In this document: one piece after another, positions 1 to 7,973 of the stretch
Numbering within the stretch: position 1 is the stretch's first letter
Layout: the number at the start of each line of letters is the position of its first letter
Assembly (NCBI RefSeq): GCF_010994375.1
Contig: NZ_WHMA01000007.1
Coordinates: 80,142-144,141 of the forward strand
Length of the DNA stretch: 64,000 nt
Direction of reading: 5' to 3'
Source of the DNA: Halomonas sp. NO4
GTDB lineage: Bacteria > Pseudomonadota > Gammaproteobacteria > Pseudomonadales > Halomonadaceae
Notes under the pieces: model-generated
The model's input: the letters and a program-made list of their open reading frames with translations, nothing else
Told to the model about the DNA's origin: nothing
Databases searched by the model: none
Translations under genes and position numbers: made by a program

Positions 1-2
1 CG

Positions 3-119
3 GCGCTGGGCATGTCGACCAGCTCGCTGGTGGTGGTCGGCAACGCCCTGCGCCTCAGCCGCTTCCGCAGCACTGCCGCGCGCGACGCAGCGCCTACCGC
101 AAGCCCGGTGACCGCATGA
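3..119 (+). CDS. ccoI: C-terminal end of a copper-transporting P1B-type ATPase, CcoI/FixI-like (partial, cut by the left edge)
   Basis: The frame is open from the window edge and gives 38 codons before TGA. The tail contains GMSTSSLVVVGNALRLSR, which matches the last membrane-segment signature of heavy-metal P1B ATPases (a Met/Ser-rich stretch, then NALRLRR-like). The stop overlaps the ATG of the next gene (ATGA), and that gene is ccoS, the usual neighbour of ccoI. In this family CcoI moves copper for assembly of the CuB centre of cbb3-type cytochrome oxidase. The identification rests on a short tail plus context, so a CopA-type pump cannot be strictly excluded. Confidence 0.8.
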   Translation, partial: ALGMSTSSLVVVGNALRLSRFRSTAARDAAPTASPVTA

Positions 120-334
120 CCATCCTCTACCTGCTGATACCGCTGTCGCTGATCCTGCTGGGACTCGCCGTCTGGGCCTTCTTCTGGGCGGTGAAGCACG
201 ATCAGTTCGAGGACCTCGAGGGCCCCGCGCACCGCATCCTGTTCGACGAGGACGAGAACGACTTCACGCCCGAGGAGCGGGAGCGCCGCCGCCAGGCCCG
301 CACCGACCGCTCGGGAGGGCACGACAAGCGCTGA
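116..334 (+). CDS. ccoS: cbb3-type cytochrome oxidase assembly protein CcoS
   Basis: This is a 72-residue protein with one N-terminal transmembrane helix (about residues 4-26), then the family-typical KHDQFEDLEGPAHRILFDED stretch and a charged tail. Length and motif match CcoS/FixS, an inner-membrane factor needed to insert cofactors into cbb3 oxidase. Its start overlaps the ccoI stop and its stop overlaps the next start (TGATG), so ccoI, ccoS and the following membrane protein are translationally coupled in one operon. Confidence 0.93.
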   Translation: MTILYLLIPLSLILLGLAVWAFFWAVKHDQFEDLEGPAHRILFDEDENDFTPEERERRRQARTDRSGGHDKR

Positions 335-1041
335 TGGACCCCACCGGCCTCGACCTGCCCCCCTATGCCGCGGCCTTCGTCTTCGGCCTGCTGGGTGGCG
401 CCCACTGCATCGGCATGTGCGGCGGCATCATGAGCGCGCTGACCTTTGCCGTGCCTCCCAGCATGCGCTCACCCACCCGGCTCTCCGGCCTGCTGCTCGG
501 CTACAACGCTGGGCGCATTGCCAGCTACATGACCGCCGGGGCTCTGGTGGCGGGGCTCGGGACCCTGCTCGCCCTGAGCGCCGAACTGCGCCTGGCGCTG
601 CAGGGCTTTGCCGCCGTCATGCTGATCCTGATGGCACTCTACATCGCCGACTGGTGGAAGGGACTACTCCGGGTGGAGGCGCTGGGCCGTCGCCTGTGGC
701 GCCACCTCGAGCCGCTCGGCCGGCGTCTGATGCCGGTGGTCCGGGTGCCCCAGGCGGTGGGCCTGGGCATCGTCTGGGGCTGGCTGCCCTGCGGGCTGGT
801 CTACTCGATGCTGGCCTGGAGCCTGGCCGTGGCCGATCCCTGGCGTGGTGCGGCGTTGATGGGTGCCTTCGGCCTCGGCACCCTGCCCGCACTGCTGGTC
901 ACCGGCCTGGCCGCGCGCCAGCTCGGTGTGCTGGTCCGCCATCCCGCCACGCGCAGCCTGGCGGCCCTGTCGATCATCGCCTTCGCCCTGTGGCAGCTGT
1001 GGCTGCTGCTGCCGTCGGCCAGCGCTCCCATGGCCCACTGA
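334..1041 (+). CDS. TauE/SafE-family (DsbD_2-like) membrane protein of the cbb3 cluster
   Basis: The product has 235 residues with about six hydrophobic segments. Near the N-terminus it carries GGAHCIGMCGG, and in the second half WGWLPCGLVYS; these paired Cys/Pro motifs are typical of the DsbD_2/TauE-SafE-like proteins found next to ccoGHIS in gammaproteobacteria. The start overlaps the ccoS stop. In such clusters the protein is thought to help copper or cytochrome maturation. A true sulfite exporter role is only the family label and is not supported here. The next gene starts about 100 bp downstream behind its own ANR-type promoter. Confidence 0.85.
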   Translation: MDPTGLDLPPYAAAFVFGLLGGAHCIGMCGGIMSALTFAVPPSMRSPTRLSGLLLGYNAGRIASYMTAGALVAGLGTLLALSAELRLALQGFAAVMLILMALYIADWWKGLLRVEALGRRLWRHLEPLGRRLMPVVRVPQAVGLGIVWGWLPCGLVYSMLAWSLAVADPWRGAALMGAFGLGTLPALLVTGLAARQLGVLVRHPATRSLAALSIIAFALWQLWLLLPSASAPMAH

Positions 1042-1070
1042 GCCCCGAACGCCCCGCCAATGCACTTCGT

Positions 1071-1112
1071 TTGACGCAGCTCAATCCGCCTCGGACGGGG
1101 GCCCGCTAGCAT
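1071..1112 (+). promoter_or_regulatory. ANR/FNR box and -10 element of the hemN promoter
   Basis: At 1071-1084 the sequence TTGAC-GCAG-CTCAA keeps both TTGA/TCAA half-sites of the FNR consensus TTGAT-N4-ATCAA. A -10-like TAGCAT lies at 1107-1112, and its centre is 32 bp from the dyad centre, as expected for a class II FNR-activated promoter (dyad at -41.5). Transcription would start near 1119, downstream of the first in-frame ATG of hemN. An anr gene is located 1.6 kb downstream. Confidence 0.8.
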
Positions 1113-1143
1113 GAAGAGACTTCTCGCCATGCCGGAGCCCCCG

Positions 1144-2547
1144 ATGCTCGTCTCCGCGACGTCTGCCCATCAAGAGATGCCCGACCCACCCGCCTGGGAC
1201 GACGCCAGCCTGGATCGTTACCCCAGCGGCGGCGACCCCTATCTCTGCTATCCGCCCCCCGGGGCCTGGCGCGACGACTTCACCGAAGGCGACCTCCAGG
1301 CGGCACTCGCACGCAGCAACCGCCGGGCGCGCACCCTGGCGCTCTACGTCCACCTGCCGTTCTGTCGCAAGATCTGCTTCTATTGCAACCGCGCCACGGT
1401 CGCCACCAAGCTCACGCGTCAGGCCGACCCCTATATCTCGCGCCTCGACCGCGAGATGGTGCTCGCCCGCCGTCACCTGGACACCGCCCGCGAAGTCACC
1501 CAGCTGCACTGGGGCGGTGGCACGCCCACCTTCCTCACCCTCGACCAGATGAGCGACCTCATCGACCGGCTCGATGCGCGCTTCGGCCTGTCGGGCAGTC
1601 GGGAGCGCGACTACAGCATCGAGGTCGACCCGCGGGAGGCCGACGTCTTCACTCTGCGCCACCTCCAGGCGCTGGGGTTCAATCGCCTTAGCCTGGGCGT
1701 GCAGGACCTCGACCCGCAGGTGCAGCGCGCCGTCAATCGCGTCCAGCCACGCATCCTCACCGAGGCGTTGATCGACGAGGCCGATCGCCTGGGCTTCCGC
1801 TCGCTCAACCTCGACCTGATCGCGGGCCTGCCCGGCCAGACCCGCGACAGCTTCGCCGCCACCCTGGAGCAGGTCATCGCCATGGCGCCGCCGCGCCTGC
1901 GGGTGATCGACTATGAGCACCAGCCGCAGCGCGTCCCCGTCCAGCGCCGCATCCAGGCCGAGACACTGCCCGACGCCGCCGAACGGCACGCCATCCTGCG
2001 CACCACCCTCGCCCAGCTGACTGCCGCGGGGTACGTACACATCGGCCTGGACCAGTTCGCGCGGCCCGACGACAGCCTCGCCGTGGCCCAGCACCAGGGG
2101 CGGCTGTCGCGCCGCTTCCAGGGCTACACCAGCCACCAGCCTCAGGGCGACCTGCTGGGGCTCGGGGTCTCGGCATTCTCGCGCATCGACGACGTCTATA
2201 GCCGTAACCCCGAGAAGCTGGCCGCCTACGAGGCGGCCCTCGACGCCAGCCACCTGCCGATCGCCCGGGGGATGCGCCTTACTTTCGACGACCGGGTGCG
2301 CCGCCACGCCATCGAGCGCCTGCTGTGCGACATGGCGCTCGACCTCGACGCCCTCGGCGAGCGCTTCGGCCTGGATGCCGAGCGCTACTTCGCCGAGACG
2401 CTGCGCGGGCTCGAAGGGCCACGGCACGACGGCCTGCTGGAGCGCCACGGCAGCCGGCTGCTGGTCACGCCACTGGGGCGGCTGCGCGCCCAGCACCTGG
2501 CCCGCGCCTTCGCGGCACCTCTCGCCCCGCCGGATCGCAGCGCCTAG
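1144..2547 (+). CDS. hemN: oxygen-independent coproporphyrinogen III oxidase (radical SAM)
   Basis: The enzyme decarboxylates coproporphyrinogen III to protoporphyrinogen IX without oxygen, in the heme pathway in the cytoplasm. The radical-SAM cluster motif CRKICFYC (CX3CX2C) is followed by HWGGGTPTFL, the family's conserved glycine-rich motif, and a HemN C-terminal domain. From ATG 1144 the protein has 467 residues. I prefer 1144 because GGAG at 1134-1137 is well spaced and because the earlier ATG at 1111 lies inside the -10 hexamer of the FNR-type promoter. ATG 1129 and 1177 are alternatives. The gene sits between cbb3 assembly genes and anr, consistent with low-oxygen expression. Confidence 0.93.
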   Translation: MLVSATSAHQEMPDPPAWDDASLDRYPSGGDPYLCYPPPGAWRDDFTEGDLQAALARSNRRARTLALYVHLPFCRKICFYCNRATVATKLTRQADPYISRLDREMVLARRHLDTAREVTQLHWGGGTPTFLTLDQMSDLIDRLDARFGLSGSRERDYSIEVDPREADVFTLRHLQALGFNRLSLGVQDLDPQVQRAVNRVQPRILTEALIDEADRLGFRSLNLDLIAGLPGQTRDSFAATLEQVIAMAPPRLRVIDYEHQPQRVPVQRRIQAETLPDAAERHAILRTTLAQLTAAGYVHIGLDQFARPDDSLAVAQHQGRLSRRFQGYTSHQPQGDLLGLGVSAFSRIDDVYSRNPEKLAAYEAALDASHLPIARGMRLTFDDRVRRHAIERLLCDMALDLDALGERFGLDAERYFAETLRGLEGPRHDGLLERHGSRLLVTPLGRLRAQHLARAFAAPLAPPDRSA

Positions 2548-2629
2548 CAGCAGGGTGGTGCACCACGGGTTCCCGAGCGGTCTGCGTCCAATCGTCGCAA
2601 CCTCCATTTTCCCGCGCTGCAGAATGCTC

Positions 2630-2635
2630 CATAAT
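2630..2635 (+). promoter_or_regulatory. candidate -10 element upstream of anr
   Basis: CATAAT lies about 30 bp before the anr start codon in an otherwise GC-rich gap. The -35 region 17 bp upstream (TTTTCC) is weak. I found no TTGA-N6-TCAA dyad in this gap, so autoregulation by Anr is not supported. Confidence 0.35.
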
Positions 2636-2664
2636 GACGCCATGCTCACGATGAGGAGGTGGCC

Positions 2665-3402
2665 ATGGCTGTCAATGCGGCCAGCAAGCGGCGCTCGCTG
2701 TTGCACGAGACCCGTTGCCAGAACTGCAGCCTGAGTTCCCTGTGCCTGCCGTTGGCACTTGAAGTCGAGGATATGGAGCAGTTCGACGCGATCATTCGCC
2801 GTCGCGCCCCGCTCAAGAAAGGCGAGTCACTGTTCCGCCAGGGCAGTCCCTTCAACAGCGTCTACGCGGTACGCTCCGGCAGCCTCAAGCAGATTACCAC
2901 CGAAGGCTCGGGCGAGGATCAGGTCACCAACTTCTTCCTGCCCAGCGAGCTGGTGGGACTCGACGGCATCGACGAACAGGCCTATCCCGGCAGCGTGATC
3001 GCCCTGGAGACCACCACCGTCTGCGAGATTCCCTTCGACCGCCTCGACTCGCTTTCCGAACGGCTTCCCGAGCTGCGCGGCCAGCTCTATCGCAGCATGA
3101 GCAAGGAGCTGCGCGACGACCGGCGCATGATGCGCCTGCTCTCGCGCAAGACCGCCGACCAGCGCCTGGCGAGCTTCTTCACCAGCCTCTCCGACCGCTT
3201 CCGCCGGCGCGGCTATTCGCCCTACAGCTTCCGTCTTTCCATGTCGCGGGCCGACATCGGCAACTACCTGGGGCTGGCCGTGGAAACCGTCAGCCGCATC
3301 CTGGGGCGCTTCCAGCAACAGAAACTGGTGGAAGTCTCGGGGCGCGAAGTAAACATCCTCAACCTCGAGGCGCTGCAGGAACAGGCCCAGGAAGAGCACT
3401 GA
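2665..3402 (+). CDS. anr: Anr/FNR oxygen-sensing transcription regulator
   Basis: The protein has 245 residues from ATG 2665, chosen because AGGAGG at 2654-2659 is five bases upstream; an in-frame GTG at 2659 would overlap that site. It carries the N-terminal cluster cysteines Cys18, Cys21 and Cys27 (RCQNCSLSSLC) and a fourth at about Cys120 (TTTVCEIPF), the set that binds the oxygen-labile [4Fe-4S] cluster. A cyclic-nucleotide-binding-like domain is followed by a helix-turn-helix with VETVSR, the E..SR pattern that reads TTGAT half-sites in FNR. It very likely activates hemN, just upstream, through the box at 1071-1084. Confidence 0.94.
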   Translation: MAVNAASKRRSLLHETRCQNCSLSSLCLPLALEVEDMEQFDAIIRRRAPLKKGESLFRQGSPFNSVYAVRSGSLKQITTEGSGEDQVTNFFLPSELVGLDGIDEQAYPGSVIALETTTVCEIPFDRLDSLSERLPELRGQLYRSMSKELRDDRRMMRLLSRKTADQRLASFFTSLSDRFRRRGYSPYSFRLSMSRADIGNYLGLAVETVSRILGRFQQQKLVEVSGREVNILNLEALQEQAQEEH

Positions 3403-3443
3403 AGCGTGCCGTTCGCACACTACAGGGAGCAACCTCAAACAAG

Positions 3444-3473
3444 GCACCCCCGGTGGAGTACCACCGGGGGTGC
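3444..3473. terminator. bidirectional terminator between anr and ttcA
   Basis: A 13-bp perfect stem GCACCCCCGGTGG (3444-3456) and its complement (3461-3473) enclose the loop AGTA. It lies in the tail-to-tail gap between anr and ttcA. The T-run after it is short. Confidence 0.8.
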
Positions 3474-3499
3474 TGCTTATGCGGCCCGATACGCGGGAC

Positions 3500-4429
<930 letters not shown>

Positions 4430-4513
4430 GGTCACGGCACTGCCAGGGTTGGGTGGATGAGGCCCGCCATGCTACCACCGCCGCTCCCGCCTGGCACCTG
4501 TGGTCCGGCGGCC

Positions 4514-5143
4514 TCAGGCTTCCCGGCGCTGAGCGACGGCGCCACGCTCGAGGCGCAGGTACATCAGCGCCGTGGTCACGGCATCGCCGAGCGCGGTATG
4601 GCGCCCCATCACCGGCACCCCCAGCGCCTGGGCCACGCTCTCGAAGCGCAGCCCCGCCGCATCGGCTTCCAGATGGCTGCGGCGCAGCTGGCGGAAATAG
4701 AGCTGGGAGACGTCTATGCCGCTGTTGGGCAGGTCGAAGCCGAAGCGGGGGCGCAGCTGGCGGTCGAGCACGGCGCGGATGAAGTCCAGGTGCCAGCCGA
4801 GCAGCGGCCGGTTGCCGATGAAGTCGATCAGGCGCGCCAGCGCCCGCTCGGGGCTCTCGCCGTCGTCCAGGTCGACGCCGCGCAGGCCGTGGATACGAAT
4901 CGAGTCGCCCGTCAGCGTCGCCGGGCGCTGCAGGCGCAGGTCCAGGGACTCGCTGGTCAGCACCCGTTCGCCCCGCACCTTCACCGCGGCAATGGCCACG
5001 GGTTCCGCGGTGCGTGTATCCACCCCTGTGGTCTCGCAGTCGATGGCGACCAGTTCGTCCCCGGTGTAGGGATGGAACAGCCAGCCGTATTCGCCGCCGG
5101 CATGGCGGCGGCGATCACTGGCGCGGCGCAGGACTCGCAGCAT
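4514..5143 (-). CDS. DEDDh 3'-5' exonuclease (DNA polymerase III epsilon-like)
   Basis: The product has 209 residues with the exonuclease motif VAIDCETTG near residue 35 and the closing GRHTALGDA motif, in which the His and Asp four residues later complete a DEDDh active site. The start is set by GGAGGAGAG about eight bases upstream of ATG 5143. It begins 68 bp after the DUF294 gene on the same strand, and this pair occurs next to acetate symporter genes in pseudomonads and halomonads. It is not the replicative DnaQ, which is longer. Its substrate cannot be read from the sequence. Confidence 0.85.
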   Translation of the reverse strand: MLRVLRRASDRRRHAGGEYGWLFHPYTGDELVAIDCETTGVDTRTAEPVAIAAVKVRGERVLTSESLDLRLQRPATLTGDSIRIHGLRGVDLDDGESPERALARLIDFIGNRPLLGWHLDFIRAVLDRQLRPRFGFDLPNSGIDVSQLYFRQLRRSHLEADAAGLRFESVAQALGVPVMGRHTALGDAVTTALMYLRLERGAVAQRREA

Positions 5144-5211
5144 GGAAAGGCTCTCCTCCGGATCGTTGCCGGTGTTGTTGTCTGTGGTGACGGGAGGCGA
5201 AAGCGCCCCGC

Positions 5212-7032
5212 TCAGCTGTACTCGAGGTGGTAGCGGTGCGAGAGGTGCTGCTTGAACTCCTTGACGATGTGCAGCGCCTCGCGCAGCAGGTCGCGCTCCA
5301 GGGACGACAGCTCCTGCACCACCACCCGGTTGGCATCCTGCCCCGCCAGCTCGCCGTCGAGACGCGCCAGCTGCTGCTTGAGGCGCAGCTCGGTGAACAG
5401 TGACAGCGCCTCGCCGAGGTTCTCCGCGGTGCGCTCGTCGAGCCGGCCATCCGCCGCCAGGGCATCGAGACGTTCTAGGGTCGAGGTGGGCTTGATGCGC
5501 CGCTCCAGCGCCATGGTTCGCACCCCGTGGACGATGGGAAAGATGCCGCCCTTCTTGATGTCGATGCCGTGCTGCGGCTTCTTCAGCGAGCCGAACAGAG
5601 TCAGCGGCGTGGAGAAGCGCAGCGCCGCCCGGGCGAAGTAGGAGAGCAGCAGTTCGTCGCCCGAGCACTGCGCGAACAGCGCCTCGCGCAGGCGGTCGAG
5701 CAGCGCCGGGTTGCCGGCCACGGCATGACTGTCGAGGATGATGGCCAGCTTCATCAGGCTGTCGCCGTCACGTGCCTCCGCCCACTTGGCGATGCGACGA
5801 CGCCACTGCGACTCAGTGCCAACCCAGTCGGGGTTGGAGACCATGATGTTGCCGGGACAGGGGGGATAGCCCAGCTCGATGAGCGTGTCGGTGAGCGCCT
5901 GCATGCGCTCGCTCAGGTCGGGCCACTCCAAGTCATCCTCGAGGATCAGGCCGTTGTCCTGGTCGGTCTTGAGAATCTGCTCGCCGCGCCCCTCGCTGCC
6001 CATGACCATCAAACAGCTGTGGGCGTGGTAGCGCTCGTCGATGAGAAAACTCCACGCCTTGGACATGATGCGGCCATTGAGCGCGGCCAGCAGCTCCATG
6101 GCAAAGCGAAGCTTGACGCCCTGGGCCATCAGCGCCTTGACCAACTCCGGCGTGCGGTGGCTGGCCCGGGTCAGCGCCTCGAGGGTGGTCGCCTGCTCCA
6201 CCTGCAGGCTGACCACGTAGCTGCGGCTGGAGAAGAAGCTGAGCACGTCGGTCAGCTCGACCACGCCGCTGGGCTGATCGGCTTCCATGACCACCACGCG
6301 CTCCACCTTGTGGCGAGTCATGATCACCAGCGCCTCGAAGAGGTACTGCGCCGGGGTGACCGTGATCAGCTCGAAATGGGCCACGTCGAGCACCGGCTGC
6401 CCCTGGGACTTTCCCTCCAGCACCAGGGCGTTGAGCAGGTCGGTCTTGGTCACCATGCCGGCGCCCTGGTCACTGCGTACCAGCAGGCTGTCGGCGTGGC
6501 TGTCGCGCAGCGTGGTCACGGCATCGGCGATGCTCGCCTCGGGACCCACGCAAAGCGGCTCGCGCATGCATTCGCCGACCCTGGCCAGCATGAAACCGGC
6601 CATGGTTACGCCGCCCTCGGCTCGCTGCTCGGTCAGCAACCGCGTCTTGTGGGCCAGCGTCTGACGAAAGAACTCGGCAAAAGGGGGATAGTCGTCGCAC
6701 AGCGCCAGAAACAGCGACTTGGGCAGCAGATAGCAGAGGCTCTCCTGCTCGGCGCGGAAACGGTAGCGGCTCTTGCCGTTGAGAATGCTGATGGCGCCGA
6801 ACAGATCGCCCTGGGTGTAGTGGCCGATGCGCTCGCGTGCCCCCGGCAGCGTGGTGTCCAGCTCGGCGATCTCGCCCTTGTGGATCAGGAAGACGTATTC
6901 GCCCGGCTGGCCCGCTTCCAGGATGATCTCGTCGCGATCGAAATACGCCAGGTCGATGCCGTTGCGCACACGATCGCGACCGGCATCGTCGAGCAGCGTG
7001 AAAGGCGGCTGGGATAAATCGATGTCCACCAT
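5212..7032 (-). CDS. cNMP-binding / CBS / DUF294 nucleotidyltransferase-like signalling protein
   Basis: The protein has 606 residues from ATG 7032, which has GAGGAT about seven bases upstream; an extra 10-residue upstream extension is less likely. An N-terminal cyclic-nucleotide-binding-like domain (about 1-120) is followed by a pair of CBS domains (about 140-270), a nucleotidyltransferase-like domain with GSEGRGEQILKTDQDNG (about 345-365), and a C-terminal DUF294_C helical region. Family members resemble GlnD/GlnE-type transferases, but the target is unknown. It is divergent from the symporter operon and shares the 674-bp regulatory gap with it, so a role in acetate or energy-state control is a reasonable inference. 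Confidence 0.87.
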   Translation of the reverse strand: MVDIDLSQPPFTLLDDAGRDRVRNGIDLAYFDRDEIILEAGQPGEYVFLIHKGEIAELDTTLPGARERIGHYTQGDLFGAISILNGKSRYRFRAEQESLCYLLPKSLFLALCDDYPPFAEFFRQTLAHKTRLLTEQRAEGGVTMAGFMLARVGECMREPLCVGPEASIADAVTTLRDSHADSLLVRSDQGAGMVTKTDLLNALVLEGKSQGQPVLDVAHFELITVTPAQYLFEALVIMTRHKVERVVVMEADQPSGVVELTDVLSFFSSRSYVVSLQVEQATTLEALTRASHRTPELVKALMAQGVKLRFAMELLAALNGRIMSKAWSFLIDERYHAHSCLMVMGSEGRGEQILKTDQDNGLILEDDLEWPDLSERMQALTDTLIELGYPPCPGNIMVSNPDWVGTESQWRRRIAKWAEARDGDSLMKLAIILDSHAVAGNPALLDRLREALFAQCSGDELLLSYFARAALRFSTPLTLFGSLKKPQHGIDIKKGGIFPIVHGVRTMALERRIKPTSTLERLDALAADGRLDERTAENLGEALSLFTELRLKQQLARLDGELAGQDANRVVVQELSSLERDLLREALHIVKEFKQHLSHRYHLEYS

Positions 7033-7706
7033 GGCGCTATCCTCGAGAGGCGGCGGCCGCACGCCTGGCCGGGTCGAGCCACCGCTGCCGCCAGTCTTGT
7101 TGTTGGTCGTCGATCACTCGGTCGCGCTGCCGCCTACGCCCTCCGTTGGCTGGGGGAAACCCTGCACCCGCCAGCTGGCGGGACGATGCAGTGCCTCGCC
7201 AGGGCGGCCTGCCGAGCAACTCCTTCGGCAGGATAGCAAAGGGGAATTGACGGGTAATAGCTAGACAATCGTCCTAGCTTTTCGGCGTTATACCAACGTC
7301 TCAAGCACGGCACTGTCGCCATCAAGCGTGCTCCCGGCGCGGACTATACCATCGTCCCATACCCGGTAGAGCATCGCACACCGCCCCTCCCATCATGCAT
7401 TCAAGCCATTGATTTTTAATTATTATTGAAAAGTGACTTTCATCGTCATTCGTTCATGATACCAAAGTCTGGGATTTTTTTTCTGCGCTCATTGACCACT
7501 ATTGCCGGTGAGTCATACGGGGCTTTCGCTCGTCGACAAGCGTCTCTAACAGCAAGAACCATGCGACGCACGGTCAGTCTTGTACGGCAACACCACCAGC
7601 TCACACACCTGTGTGGCATCGCCACCCTGCCGAGCGACTCCGATGATCGATGCCAACTCTCAGAGCCGCTTCTTCTCGATCTCAACAACAAGTGGAGAGC
7701 AACAAC
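7033..7706. other. 674-bp divergent regulatory gap between the DUF294 gene and the symporter operon
   Basis: I see no convincing gene here. The left part holds three related 15-bp repeats (7262-7359). The middle (7400-7450) is strikingly AT-rich for this genome (TTTTTAATTATTATTG), with TTGAAA at 7425-7430 as a possible -35. The right part would be a transcribed leader of 200 bases or more. The symporter ribosome site is TGGAGAG at 7693-7699. Short frames in this region lack plausible starts and codon bias. Confidence 0.7.
7262..7359 (+). promoter_or_regulatory. three 15-bp direct repeats, candidate response-regulator (CrbR-type) sites
   Basis: TAGACAATCGTCCTA (7262-7276), TATACCAACGTCTCA (7289-7303) and TATACCATCGTCCCA (7345-7359) are related; the last two agree at 13 of 15 positions and the first and last at 12 of 15. 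They lie 350-445 bp before the symporter operon. A CrbR-like regulator is encoded 8 kb downstream, and in other bacteria such symporters belong to the CrbS/R regulon. The assignment to CrbR is inference. Confidence 0.45.
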
Positions 7707-7967
7707 ATGGCAGAAGATAAATCCAATGCCGAGGCTTACTGGCGGGCAAACCTCCGCCTGATCGCCGGTTGCCTGGTCGTCTGGGCAGCCGTCTCCTATG
7801 GCTGTGCCATTCTACTGCGCCCGCTGCTATCGGGCATTCCCGTGGGCGGGACCGACCTGGGCTTCTGGTTCGCCCAGCAGGGCTCCATCCTGACCTTCAT
7901 CGGCCTGATCTTCTTCTACGCCTGGAAGATGAATCAGCTGGACAAGAAATTCGGGCTCGGGGAGTAA
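7707..7967 (+). CDS. DUF4212 small subunit of a sodium:solute symporter (VC_2705-type partner)
   Basis: This 86-residue protein starts at ATG 7707, seven bases after TGGAGAG. It has two hydrophobic helices, about residues 18-40 and 55-75, and the family-typical beginning (EAYWRANLRLI) and end (KMNQLDKKFG). Proteins of this family are encoded just ahead of the large SSS-type subunit, as here, where the gap is six bases. The pair is thought to form a sodium-coupled uptake system for acetate or other short organic acids. Confidence 0.9.
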   Translation: MAEDKSNAEAYWRANLRLIAGCLVVWAAVSYGCAILLRPLLSGIPVGGTDLGFWFAQQGSILTFIGLIFFYAWKMNQLDKKFGLGE

Positions 7968-7973
7968 GTCAGC

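Noticed and set aside
2548..2664. Anr autoregulation through an FNR box upstream of anr
   Set aside because: No TTGA-N6-TCAA dyad is present in the gap.
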